Assembly (NCBI GenBank): GCA_002404375.1
Contig: DHJO01000014.1
Location: forward strand, 1-10,972
Length of the DNA stretch: 10,972 nt
From: Gemmatimonadales bacterium UBA4718
GTDB lineage: Bacteria > Gemmatimonadota > Gemmatimonadetes > Gemmatimonadales > Gemmatimonadaceae
Direction: 5' to 3'
Under the pieces are notes generated by a model. It saw nothing but the letters and a program-made list of their open reading frames with translations. It was not told the origin of the DNA and did no database searches. Each line of letters begins with the position of its first letter. The stretch's first letter is position 1. Made by a program: the position numbers and the translations under genes. Positions 1 to 6,931 of this stretch are shown piece by piece.

Positions 1-1523
1 GAGCGCCGTCCAGGATCGAGTACATAACTCGCAAGCATAGTGTCGAAGTCCAGTCCGACGAGATTCACTCCAGCACTACGTAGCACCAGCAGATCGTACT
101 TCGAGTTCTGCGCGGTCTTTCGGATAGCCGGGTCTGCCAGAAGATCTCTCAGCGGTCGCATCTGCAGCGAATTGAGCGGAGGGAGATTGCGAACATTGGT
201 CGGCCTGTTCTCCCGCAGCATTCTGCCGGCAATGCTCAACGAGTCACTGTTGGTCTTCTTTTTCGTTCCCGGCGTTTCGGATTCGACTTCATCGCCTCCT
301 CGAATCAGTCCCCGGTCCTCTGATCCGTCGGTTGCCGAACGGTCTCCGGCTGCGTCGACGAGGAGCTCTCCCTGGCCGCCTTGTGGCAACCGATGTTGAA
401 ACGGAAAGTAGTAGGCCTCACCCTCACCGACGGCAATCGCGATTGAAACGAGTGAGGAGCGCAGCGGATCCACTAGCTGTGGACTTTCAGGATGGATCAG
501 TGTCTCGGTAGCCACGGATATCACTCCGGCTTCGCGCGCACGTCTAATGGCGTGTTCCATCCCTTCGAGTGTATCGACAGTCACGTAATTGACACTTTCT
601 CGGGGCTGTTGCTCGGCCGGAGCCTGTGCCGCGGAGTCTTTCGCCAGCGAGTGGAATTCCAGCTCGATGAACAGATCCCGGAGCCGATTATGATCGGGCT
701 GTTTGATTCTGAGCGATTCGAGATCCAGCGGAACCGGTAAATCGTCGCGGATAGTTACTAATTCTTTCGACAGGCGGGCATTCTCTGCGTGCTCGACGAG
801 CGCTTCACGGGGACGTTTCTTGGTAATCTCCGGGGCGTGGGCCAGGATTGATTCGAGATGTCCGTACTGTTTCACCAGCTCGCTCGCGGTCTTGTCTCCT
901 ATACCGCGTACTCCGGGGATGTTGTCCGACGAATCACCGACCAGTGCCAGATAATCGGTGACGAATTCGGGCGCGACACCAAGACGCTCCTCTGCATTCT
1001 CGACACTTACCCAGTGCTCCTCGACGTTGGCCGGTCCGCCTCGACCAGGATTCAGGAGCCACACTCCCGGTTTGACCAGCTGCTGGAAGTCCTTGTCGCC
1101 AGATACTACCACCACGTTCACTCCGGCCTCGACGCTTCTCGCCACCAGAGTACCGATGACGTCATCCGCCTCAAATCCCGGCAGTGTTATGATCGGAATA
1201 TGATAGCCATCGAGAATCTCACAGATCCGGTCCATGCCGCGATCAAAATCGGACTGGAGCTCTTCGGTCAGCTTTTCGCGCGTGGCCTTATAGGCGGGAT
1301 AACGCTCGTGCCGGAAGGAAAGACCTGAATCGTGCACCCAGCCGAGATATTCCGGCTGGTGCTTGGTGATGAGTCTCTGGAGAAAGTTGGCTATCCCCCA
1401 GCTGGCTGAAGTGTTCTCCCCCTTGCTCGTGGTAAGAGGTCGCGAGATCAGAGCAAAAAAAGCGCGATAGATGAGGGCGTATCCATCGACAAGAAACAAT
1501 CGTGGGCTTTCCGGAGCTTTCAT
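1..1523 (-). CDS. polA: DNA polymerase I, N-terminal part (3' end of gene outside window)
   Basis: Reading the minus strand from an ATG at 1523 gives 507 open codons that continue past the left edge. Residues 1 to about 290 form the 5'-3' exonuclease (flap nuclease) domain. Seen there are LVDGYALIYRAFF with D13, HDSG (D65), a YKATR stretch, GFEADD (116-121), SGDKD (141-145) and VGDSSDNIPGVRGIG (195-209), the helix-hairpin-helix. From about residue 325 comes the 3'-5' exonuclease-like domain, with VATET at 337-341, NSKYD at 473-477 and FDTMLASYVLD just before the edge. The first catalytic aspartate of this domain (D355 in E. coli) is A338 here, while E340 and D477 match E357 and D424. A polar Q/G/D/E/K-rich stretch at about 381-430 is longer than the matching loop in E. 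coli. The polymerase domain would lie outside the window. The protein fills gaps and removes primers during repair and lagging-strand synthesis. No clear Shine-Dalgarno precedes the ATG. Confidence 0.96.
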   Translation of the reverse strand, partial: MKAPESPRLFLVDGYALIYRAFFALISRPLTTSKGENTSASWGIANFLQRLITKHQPEYLGWVHDSGLSFRHERYPAYKATREKLTEELQSDFDRGMDRICEILDGYHIPIITLPGFEADDVIGTLVARSVEAGVNVVVVSGDKDFQQLVKPGVWLLNPGRGGPANVEEHWVSVENAEERLGVAPEFVTDYLALVGDSSDNIPGVRGIGDKTASELVKQYGHLESILAHAPEITKKRPREALVEHAENARLSKELVTIRDDLPVPLDLESLRIKQPDHNRLRDLFIELEFHSLAKDSAAQAPAEQQPRESVNYVTVDTLEGMEHAIRRAREAGVISVATETLIHPESPQLVDPLRSSLVSIAIAVGEGEAYYFPFQHRLPQGGQGELLVDAAGDRSATDGSEDRGLIRGGDEVESETPGTKKKTNSDSLSIAGRMLRENRPTNVRNLPPLNSLQMRPLRDLLADPAIRKTAQNSKYDLLVLRSAGVNLVGLDFDTMLASYVLDPGRR

Positions 1524-1532
1524 GAAGTCAAT

Positions 1533-1569
1533 ATAAAACGCCCTCGTTCTGGAAGAGCGCGAGGGCGTT
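1533..1569 (-). terminator. Intrinsic terminator-like hairpin between the GWxTD gene and polA
   Basis: A perfect 10-bp inverted repeat, AACGCCCTCG at 1537-1546 and CGAGGGCGTT at 1560-1569, encloses a 13-nt loop. On the minus strand the stem runs straight into TTTTAT. It lies 35 bp past the stop of the GWxTD lipoprotein gene and ends about 10 bp before the polA ATG, so it probably ends the lipoprotein transcript. The T-tract is short and interrupted, so efficiency is uncertain. Being this close to the polA start, it could also be a leader structure affecting polA. Confidence 0.7.
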
Positions 1570-1603
1570 GCAAATCTGTTTTCGCCGCTGGTCGATTACA
1601 GAT

Positions 1604-2989
1604 TTAATGCTGGCGACGAGCGCTGATCGAGAGAAACTCCGTTTCACTCGGTCGAGTCAATCTCCATCGCCCAGTATCCTCAAAAAACACGAGCTGCGTG
1701 TTGTATTGACGATACTGCCAGATCTGAAGGCGTGCGGCGGAGGAAGTCTGTGTCGGTGAGAGCGTTTGATTGATGGTCCGATCGAATACCTCGTCAGGCT
1801 CTCCCAATGCAACGAAAACCATCCCGCGATCGGACAGCCATCCGGGGTTCCGATCCATTCTGAATTGGACGTTGGCCTGCTGAATCCTTCCAAAGTAGGC
1901 CTGCAAATCTTCGTTGGTGGGTGTTTCCGGAATTGGATCTGTTGCCCGCAGAAATTCAGCCCACACTGTCGCGCGTTTTTCCAAAGGCGCGTTTCGAAGC
2001 GCGCTGAGACGGGAAGGAGTCGCAAAGAATCGCAGATAGCCAACCATGTCTTCGAACGACATGAGTGGAATGTCTTCCCCAAAGCTCACAAACAGCGGTG
2101 CCTCGACGCTGTCGGCGCCTTTCGCATCGCGGCGGGTAAAAAATATCCGGGCGACTCCAACTCCGACAGTTGAAATCGGAACGTTTACAACGCCGTTGAA
2201 GAGTGCTCCGTTCCGTCTCAGCGCGGCAGAATCACGCCAGATCTCGGCACCCTTGTCGTTCCGCACCACGAAGTTGACAGGAAGCCGAGTGCCCGATCCA
2301 TAGCCTTCGACGTAGATCGCTACGGTGCTGTCGCGACCGAACACCGCGCTTGAGCGGGGACTGGCCAATAATTGTGGCACGGAGTCCAGCACCGAGCGTC
2401 CAGTTGCCTCGTAGACGAGGGTTGGTGTGGACAGGCGTCCCGCGCCCAGAAATGGTACCCTGATCACAGCCTCCTGGGATGCGGCACGGGATCCGCCAAC
2501 ATCCCGAACCGTGACCGAGAGCGCGTACTCGCCGGGCGGAATATGAAAATAATGCTGAAAGATCACACTCTCGTCTGTGCGGTTGGTTTCTCTGAAAGAG
2601 CCAACACGCACTATCTCCATCACGTTTACGTTTGCCGCCTCAGTTCCATTACGAGTCAGCGTGAGTTTCACTTCGTAGGGAGCGCGATATCTATCACCTT
2701 CACGCGTAAAGGTGAGGGCGCGATTGGGAATCGAGATACTGGCCAGAACGAGCGTTGTGTCGGGAGATCCGCTGGCAAAGGAAGAGAGCCTTCCCACAAA
2801 TGCAAGCGGGTTTGGGGCGGCCAGCAGACCAATCTGCCGATAGATGTCGCTCACATCGGAGGGTGGACTCCCCTCCGCCGGGAGAGCCCGCGGGTTGGGT
2901 CGGGCGTTTCCACCGGATGTTGCCGAGCTGCACGCGAGAGCTGAGCCCAAAAGCAGTAGCTCCGGAAATTGTTTCTTGAAAATCAGCAT
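1604..2989 (-). CDS. GWxTD-domain lipoprotein of unknown function
   Basis: A 461-residue protein. The N-terminus has two lysines, a leucine run and the lipobox-like ALAC with Cys20, so it should be exported, cut before Cys20 and lipid-anchored. A Pro/Ser-rich stretch follows. Residues of about 60-290 look rich in beta strands, with alternating hydrophobic residues as in immunoglobulin-like folds; this is inferred from composition only. The C-terminal third carries the family signature at 383-387, here GWLSD rather than GW-x-T-D, followed by DRGMVFVALGEPDEVF and then an IWQY segment and a GRWRL segment typical of the family's end. The cellular role of GWxTD proteins is not established. The gene diverges from a Ser/Thr kinase across a short spacer and is probably closed by the hairpin at 1533-1569. 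No Shine-Dalgarno is seen before the ATG. Confidence 0.88.
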   Translation of the reverse strand: MLIFKKQFPELLLLGSALACSSATSGGNARPNPRALPAEGSPPSDVSDIYRQIGLLAAPNPLAFVGRLSSFASGSPDTTLVLASISIPNRALTFTREGDRYRAPYEVKLTLTRNGTEAANVNVMEIVRVGSFRETNRTDESVIFQHYFHIPPGEYALSVTVRDVGGSRAASQEAVIRVPFLGAGRLSTPTLVYEATGRSVLDSVPQLLASPRSSAVFGRDSTVAIYVEGYGSGTRLPVNFVVRNDKGAEIWRDSAALRRNGALFNGVVNVPISTVGVGVARIFFTRRDAKGADSVEAPLFVSFGEDIPLMSFEDMVGYLRFFATPSRLSALRNAPLEKRATVWAEFLRATDPIPETPTNEDLQAYFGRIQQANVQFRMDRNPGWLSDRGMVFVALGEPDEVFDRTINQTLSPTQTSSAARLQIWQYRQYNTQLVFFEDTGRWRLTRPSETEFLSISARRQH

Positions 2990-3010
2990 GAGTGGTTAAT
3001 ACCCTATCCG

Positions 3011-3036
3011 GTTTCGCTAGTTTCTGTTAGTTTCGC
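3011..3036. repeat. Three short GTTTC direct repeats in a divergent promoter region
   Basis: The 65-bp spacer between the GWxTD gene and the kinase gene has GTTTCGC at 3011, GTTTCTG at 3020 and GTTTCGC at 3030. The spacings of 9 and 10 bp are close to one helical turn, and the second and third copies are both preceded by TA. Repeats phased like this can be binding sites for an oligomeric regulator. No factor can be named, and a short motif like this could arise by chance. Confidence 0.4.
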
Positions 3037-3054
3037 GGCGTGTCTCGAGAACAG

Positions 3055-3951
3055 ATGGTCGGCGCTTCCGTAGCTGGCTATAGCGTCAGGAAAGAAGTAG
3101 GCGAAGGCGGAACTTCAGCCGTATACCTGGCTGAACACCCGAATCATGGCACCGTCGCTCTGAAAGTGCTACGGGAAAAGCTGCGTCAGGACACGACAGC
3201 CGTTACTCGTTTCGTGCGAGAGGCAAAATACGGCGCCCGCGTGAAGCATCCAAACGTTGTCGAGACCATTGAAATAGGACAGTCCGAGAGTGGTCTTCAT
3301 TTTCTCGCTATCGAGTGGGCCGAAGGCGAGATTCTCGATCGTTACGCCAAGCAGCATGCCCCGCTACCGAGAGATGAGGTGTCAACCATCGTCTCGCAGA
3401 TAGCTGCCGGGGTTCAGGCAGCTCATGATGCCGGGATCGTGCATCGCGATCTGAAGCCTGAAAACGTGATGTACGACGCAAGAACCCGCCTCGTTAAGTT
3501 GCTCGATTTCGGCATTGCGACAGACACATCACAGGCTTCGGGCGACGAGCGGCTCACGCGCGCGGGGTTCTTCGTCGGAACTCTCATGTATATCGCCCCG
3601 GAAGCTCTATCTGGTGAAATTGTGACCGCCGCCGCTGACCAGTACAGTCTCGCAACGATAGCCTATTACCTCCTCACGCGTTGTCTTCCCTATACCGCCA
3701 AGGCGCCACGTGAGATGTTTACCCAACTTCTCACGATGCCTCCAATTCCTCTCAAGGATGCGGGACAAGGCAATTTTGATTTTGCGCCTGAACTTGATGC
3801 TGTTGTAATGCGCGCTCTGTCACGATCTCCCGCTGACAGATACTCGAGCGTAATCGTCTTCGCGAACGCTTTCGTGGAGGCTGCTCGCATCCTGCCGGAT
3901 CAGCCAAAGATTCTCGACAAATTCAAAGGACTACTTAGACGTAGCCGTTAG
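3055..3951 (+). CDS. Soluble Hanks-type (PknB-like) serine/threonine protein kinase
   Basis: A 298-residue protein that is almost entirely one eukaryotic-type kinase domain. All key elements are present, counted from the ATG at 3055: glycine loop GEGGTS (16-21) before AVYLA, catalytic VALK lysine K37, helix-C glutamate E56, catalytic loop HRDLKPEN (130-137), DFG (151-153), and an activation segment ending GTLMYIAPE (175-183). It should be an active kinase that phosphorylates Ser/Thr on unknown cytosolic targets. There is no transmembrane helix and no PASTA or other sensor domain; only about 25 mostly basic residues follow the kinase fold. A GTG at 3040 would add five residues. The ATG is preferred because GAGA lies just upstream of it and nothing purine-rich precedes the GTG. 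It diverges from the GWxTD lipoprotein gene and its 3' end overlaps the histidine kinase gene by 21 bp. Confidence 0.95.
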   Translation: MVGASVAGYSVRKEVGEGGTSAVYLAEHPNHGTVALKVLREKLRQDTTAVTRFVREAKYGARVKHPNVVETIEIGQSESGLHFLAIEWAEGEILDRYAKQHAPLPRDEVSTIVSQIAAGVQAAHDAGIVHRDLKPENVMYDARTRLVKLLDFGIATDTSQASGDERLTRAGFFVGTLMYIAPEALSGEIVTAAADQYSLATIAYYLLTRCLPYTAKAPREMFTQLLTMPPIPLKDAGQGNFDFAPELDAVVMRALSRSPADRYSSVIVFANAFVEAARILPDQPKILDKFKGLLRRSR

Positions 3952-4878
3952 GTCGTCAGGATCAACGGGGAGCCAAAGAGTAAAGGTCGATCCTTTCCCC
4001 GGCTCACTCTCGAGCTCGACCATCCCCCCAATGAGGCCAGCAAGTCGCCTCGAGATCGCCAGTCCAAGTCCAGTACCACGCTCTGCGGAGTTGCCGCGCG
4101 GACCTGCATCAACTTGCTCAAATTCCTCGAAGATCCGGCTTTGGTCCGCCGCATGAATGCCAATTCCCGTATCGATGACCTGTATTCCGATCCATGGATT
4201 GGCCGGGTAAGGAGCTCGTTCCGGCAATGGAGGGCCATTCTCGGAGAGCGAGTCGACAAGGCGAGTACGAATGACAATTCCTCCGTTATTCGTGTATTTC
4301 ACGGCGTTTCCGAGAAGATTCACGAGAACCTGGCGCAGGTGGGTAGGGTCGGTTCTAATTCGTGGCAGAGCTGCACCCATGACGAGAGACAGGGTGAGTC
4401 CTTTTTCACTGACCAGCGATTCTATCTCGCTCGCAACATCCAGGACGAAAGGACGGAGATCAATCGTCTCCGTATGAATCTCGAGCCGTCCTGCAGCCAT
4501 CTTCGCCAGATCAAGAACCTGGTCAACCAAGTGGCGAAGGTGATTGGCGGATGCTTCGATGCGCTCGACAGGCTTCACCTGACGTGGAGCAAGCTCTCCG
4601 TATACGCCTTCGCGAAGAAGATCGACAAAACCGACGATGGCATTGAGGGGAGTACGAAGCTCGTGAGAAACGTTTGCGAGGAACTCGCTTTTCATCCGGT
4701 TCACGCGCAATAGTTCCGAGGAAAGCCGCTCCAGTTCTTTCGAGCGCTCTACGAGGCTGCGAGCTTGTCGGCGTTCGTGCCGAAGCACCAGGGCAAGACC
4801 AAGAACGGTCGCAAGCGACACAATCCATCCAATGAGACCTGTCCAAGAATCAAACCCAAGCGGTGAAAGCGAATGCAT
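3931..4878 (-). CDS. Membrane sensor histidine kinase
   Basis: A 315-residue histidine kinase counted from the ATG at 4878. One hydrophobic segment (about 15-33) is followed by basic residues (RHERRQAR) and a short coiled-coil-like linker. The HisKA phosphoacceptor box is FLANVSHELRTPLNAI with His72. The HATPase_c domain has the N box LVNLLGNAVKYT (Asn191), G1 box DTGIGI (236-241), F box FEEFEQV and G2 box GTGLGL (268-273). With only about 14 residues before the helix there is no periplasmic sensor domain, so it probably senses within the membrane, in the cytoplasm or through a partner. No response regulator gene lies beside it, so it is an orphan. A TTG at 4887 would add three residues. GGAG lies just ahead of the ATG, though with only 3 nt spacing. 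Confidence 0.94.
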   Translation of the reverse strand: MHSLSPLGFDSWTGLIGWIVSLATVLGLALVLRHERRQARSLVERSKELERLSSELLRVNRMKSEFLANVSHELRTPLNAIVGFVDLLREGVYGELAPRQVKPVERIEASANHLRHLVDQVLDLAKMAAGRLEIHTETIDLRPFVLDVASEIESLVSEKGLTLSLVMGAALPRIRTDPTHLRQVLVNLLGNAVKYTNNGGIVIRTRLVDSLSENGPPLPERAPYPANPWIGIQVIDTGIGIHAADQSRIFEEFEQVDAGPRGNSAERGTGLGLAISRRLAGLIGGMVELESEPGKGSTFTLWLPVDPDDLTATSK

Positions 4879-4904
4879 TGACTCCAATCATAAGAATCCA
4901 TAAC
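4878..4904 (+). promoter_or_regulatory. Candidate pyrE promoter implying a very short or absent leader
   Basis: TTGACT (4878-4883) resembles a -35 box and CATAAC (4899-4904) a -10 box, with a 15-bp spacer, shorter than the usual 17. Transcription would start within a few bases of the pyrE ATG at 4915, and no Shine-Dalgarno precedes that ATG. The -35 match overlaps the start codon region of the divergent histidine kinase gene. Sequence match only. Confidence 0.35.
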
Positions 4905-4914
4905 CTCTCGCACC

Positions 4915-5472
4915 ATGACCGACTACTCAGAGTTGATCGCACTGCTTGCGGACCGTTCCGCAAAGCGCGGTCGCTTCACGCTTGCTTCAGGAAAGCAGTC
5001 GGACTTTTACGTTGATGCCCGTTTGACAACCATGAGTCCCGAGGGACTGGCGATGATTGGGCCTCTTGCACTCTCGACACTCCGGGAAACCGGCTGGAGA
5101 GTCGACGCCATTGGAGGCCTCACACTCGGGGCTGATCCGATCTCCTACGCGATCAGTTATGCGAGTGCTGCCTCGGACCATCCGCTGCGTGCATTCACCG
5201 TGCGGAAAGAGCCAAAGTCTCACGGTACGGGAAAGCTCCTCGAAGGACCTATCAGAGAAGGAGACCGTGCTGCGATAATAGAGGACGTAATAACCACGGG
5301 CGGTTCCGCGCTGCGCGCAATCGAGGCCGTGCGTAGCGCAAAAGCGTCCGTAACGGGTGTTCTAGCATTAGTAGACCGTGAAGAGGGCGGGCGACAAGCA
5401 ATCGAAAAGACTGGCGTCAGTGTCATAAGCCTCGTGACCGCAAGTCAGATCATCGCTGCCCTCATGCGCTAG
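4915..5472 (+). CDS. pyrE: Orotate phosphoribosyltransferase
   Basis: A 185-residue cytosolic enzyme that joins orotate to PRPP to give orotidine 5'-phosphate, the fifth step of de novo pyrimidine synthesis. Seen are FTLASGKQSDFYVD (21-34), which carries the usual OPRTase lysine and orotate-contact segment, RKEPKSHGTGK (97-107), the flexible catalytic loop, and AAIIEDVITTGGS (119-131), the PRPP-binding motif. Length is normal for a single-function OPRTase and no OMP decarboxylase is fused. The ATG at 4915 is the only sensible start. It lies 36 bp from the divergent histidine kinase ATG and has no visible Shine-Dalgarno. The 3' end overlaps the convergent AraC-type gene by 11 bp. No other pyr gene is nearby. 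Confidence 0.96.
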   Translation: MTDYSELIALLADRSAKRGRFTLASGKQSDFYVDARLTTMSPEGLAMIGPLALSTLRETGWRVDAIGGLTLGADPISYAISYASAASDHPLRAFTVRKEPKSHGTGKLLEGPIREGDRAAIIEDVITTGGSALRAIEAVRSAKASVTGVLALVDREEGGRQAIEKTGVSVISLVTASQIIAALMR

Positions 5473-6367
5473 TACTGTCTCCACGCATTGGTTTGTGTGA
5501 TTTCGGTATCCAGCCGGGGTAGGCTGCAGACGGGCGAAATGTGCAAAGCACCTCCACGTAAGGGAGAACCAGCTCCGTTCTGAAGAACTGAAGCATTCCC
5601 TGCCCATCGTAGGTGCTTCTAAACTTGACCGGAGACATTTTCATGACTGTGCGTACATGCCGGCCGAAGCTTTGTGGCGACGAATAGTCCAGGTGATTTG
5701 CTACCCGAGCTACCGACAGTCCTGGATTCTCGAAGAGACGAGCAGCTCGTATCAGTCTGGCGAGGGATAGATACCGCTTGGGAGCTGGCAGCTTTGCCCT
5801 GAAGAAACGACTCATCAAGGTGCTCGGAAGAATATTCAGGTGGCGCGCCAGTTGCCGCACCGTCGAGATCCTTGGCGACGTATCAAAAAGCAACTCGAAG
5901 AATCTCCAGCAATCCTTAGATGCTCCCGGTAAATCCAGACCGATTTGAGTGAGGGCGGAGCGCTGCAGATCGGTTGACCCTTGAGAGGCCAACAGGTTTC
6001 TGAGCGTCTGCCAACCTGCCGGCATTCTCGCATCAACGAGCGTTCGAATTCCGAGTTGCCCGAGCGCCAGAGTGGTATGCGGTGTGGAACTCTGGGTTTC
6101 AGTCAACAGGGCTACAGCAGGAACTCTGGGGAACTCCCGTACCATTGCGGCTACTCGTGCGGAGCTCTGTGCACCATATCGAGTGACGGATATCAACACG
6201 AGGCCCGCTTTCTGTTCCCTGAGATCAGAAAGAACTTCCTCAAGCGATTCGCGATGAAGGGCGTCACATAACCCGTGTGCTGCCGCGTCTACCCTTGATC
6301 GCTCGAGTGGAGTGAGAATGGTCGATACGGGAATACGAGGTGAACTGCGCTTTGGATCCGAGGGCAT
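5462..6367 (-). CDS. AraC-family transcriptional regulator with receiver-like N-terminal half
   Basis: A 301-residue protein counted from the ATG at 6367. The C-terminal half carries the two helix-turn-helix units of AraC-type DNA-binding domains: about 167-190 (ISTVRQLARHLNILPSTLMS region) and about 217-240 (LSVARVANHLDYSSPQSFG region), closed by MSPVKFR. The N-terminal half alternates hydrophobic strands and helices (GLVLISV, VPAVALLTE, LGIRTLVDA), as in a degenerate response-regulator receiver. I see no clear phosphoacceptor aspartate cluster, so phosphorylation is doubtful. About 50 residues after the HTH form an unusual tail with several aromatic residues. The longest frame starts at 6472 (336 aa). 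The internal ATG is preferred because GAGGA sits 4 nt before it, and the extra 35 residues look unstructured and reach to the rnpB promoter. Targets unknown. Confidence 0.88.
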   Translation of the reverse strand: MPSDPKRSSPRIPVSTILTPLERSRVDAAAHGLCDALHRESLEEVLSDLREQKAGLVLISVTRYGAQSSARVAAMVREFPRVPAVALLTETQSSTPHTTLALGQLGIRTLVDARMPAGWQTLRNLLASQGSTDLQRSALTQIGLDLPGASKDCWRFFELLFDTSPRISTVRQLARHLNILPSTLMSRFFRAKLPAPKRYLSLARLIRAARLFENPGLSVARVANHLDYSSPQSFGRHVRTVMKMSPVKFRSTYDGQGMLQFFRTELVLPYVEVLCTFRPSAAYPGWIPKSHKPMRGDSTSA

Positions 6368-6478
6368 GTGATCCTCACGGTTGAGAGTGGAAAGAACAGA
6401 CCGTCGAGGAAGGATACGAGGGAGCGTCAGATGCTCGTCACACTCCCGAGGTACGAATCGCCCATTCGTCATTCCGGT

Positions 6479-6484
6479 TATATT
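6479..6484 (+). promoter_or_regulatory. Candidate -10 element of rnpB
   Basis: TATATT is seven bases upstream of position 6491-6492, where the P1 helix of RNase P RNA begins, which is the expected spacing to a transcription start. No convincing -35 hexamer is visible 16-18 bp further upstream, so this is a partial promoter match only. Confidence 0.45.
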
Positions 6485-6491
6485 TTGAAGA

Positions 6492-6879
6492 GGAGCAATC
6501 GGTCGGACGATCGCGAATAGGTATCATATTGATACCAATCCGAGGAAAGTCCGGGCTCCAGTGGACAGGCTGCCAGGTAACACCTGGGCGCGGGTAACGA
6601 GAGTCGCCCGTGACGGAAAGTGCCACAGAGAACAGACCGCCATCCTTCGGGAAGGCAAGGGTGAAACGGTGGAGTAAGAGCCCACCGCGCTCGTGGCAAC
6701 ACGAGCGGCACGGCAAACCCCGGCTGGAGCAAGGCCAAATATGCGGCGAGAGGAGTCCACCTCGACCAAGACACCGCGGGTAGGCTGCTAGAGGGCATGG
6801 GTGACCATGCTCGTAGAGAAATGATCGTCCGGATTACTTACGTAGTCCGACAGGACCCGGCTTATAGACCGGTTGCTCC
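6492..6879 (+). ncRNA. rnpB: RNase P RNA, bacterial class A-like
   Basis: The catalytic RNA of ribonuclease P, which removes the 5' leader from pre-tRNAs together with RnpA. The family's conserved blocks occur in order: GAGGAAAGTCCGGGCTCC from 6541, ACAGAGAACAGACCGCC from 6625, GTAAGAGCCCACCGC from 6675, GGCAAACCCCGGCTGGAGCA from 6712, GTAGGCTGCTAGAGG from 6780 and CGACAGGACCCGGCTTATAG from 6848. The ends pair: GGAGCAATCGGTC (6492-6504) with GACCGGTTGCTCC (6867-6879), which defines P1/P2-like closing helices and the gene limits to within a few bases. Length of about 388 nt is normal for class A. In the P15 region the loop reads AGGAGTCC (6751-6758), and I do not see the GGU that pairs with tRNA CCA in E. 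coli. An intrinsic terminator follows directly. Confidence 0.97.
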
Positions 6880-6888
6880 GCTAATATG

Positions 6889-6931
6889 AACAACCTCCAG
6901 TAATGCATCGCTGGAGGTTGTTTGTTTTCTT
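6889..6931 (+). terminator. Rho-independent terminator of rnpB
   Basis: A perfect 12-bp inverted repeat, AACAACCTCCAG (6889-6900) and CTGGAGGTTGTT (6911-6922), with a 10-nt loop, is followed by TGTTTTCTT. It begins 10 nt after the end of rnpB and is the clearest terminator in the window. It overlaps the longest possible reading frame of the next gene (ATG at 6903), a main reason for choosing a later start for that gene. Confidence 0.9.

Noticed and set aside
40..1328. Several plus-strand open frames of about 80-156 codons
   Set aside because: They lie antisense to polA, whose motifs are unmistakable on the minus strand; their translations show no recognisable family.
1766..2944. Plus-strand open frames of 135 and 190 codons opposite the GWxTD gene
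   Set aside because: Compositions are Arg/Cys/His-rich as in shadow frames, and the minus-strand protein has a lipobox and the GWxTD signature.
4114..4713. A 199-codon plus-strand frame inside the histidine kinase gene
   Set aside because: It covers the HisKA and HATPase motifs on the opposite strand; no domain of its own is visible.
6368..6472. 35-residue N-terminal extension of the AraC-type regulator
   Set aside because: No well-spaced ribosome binding site at 6472, whereas the ATG at 6367 has GAGGA; the extension remains possible.
6438..6798. Minus-strand open frames over rnpB
   Set aside because: The region is a structured RNA with all conserved RNase P blocks on the plus strand.
6492..6879. 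Possibility of a riboswitch or tmRNA instead of rnpB
   Set aside because: The ordered conserved blocks and pairing ends are specific to RNase P RNA; no tRNA-like ends or tag frame are seen.
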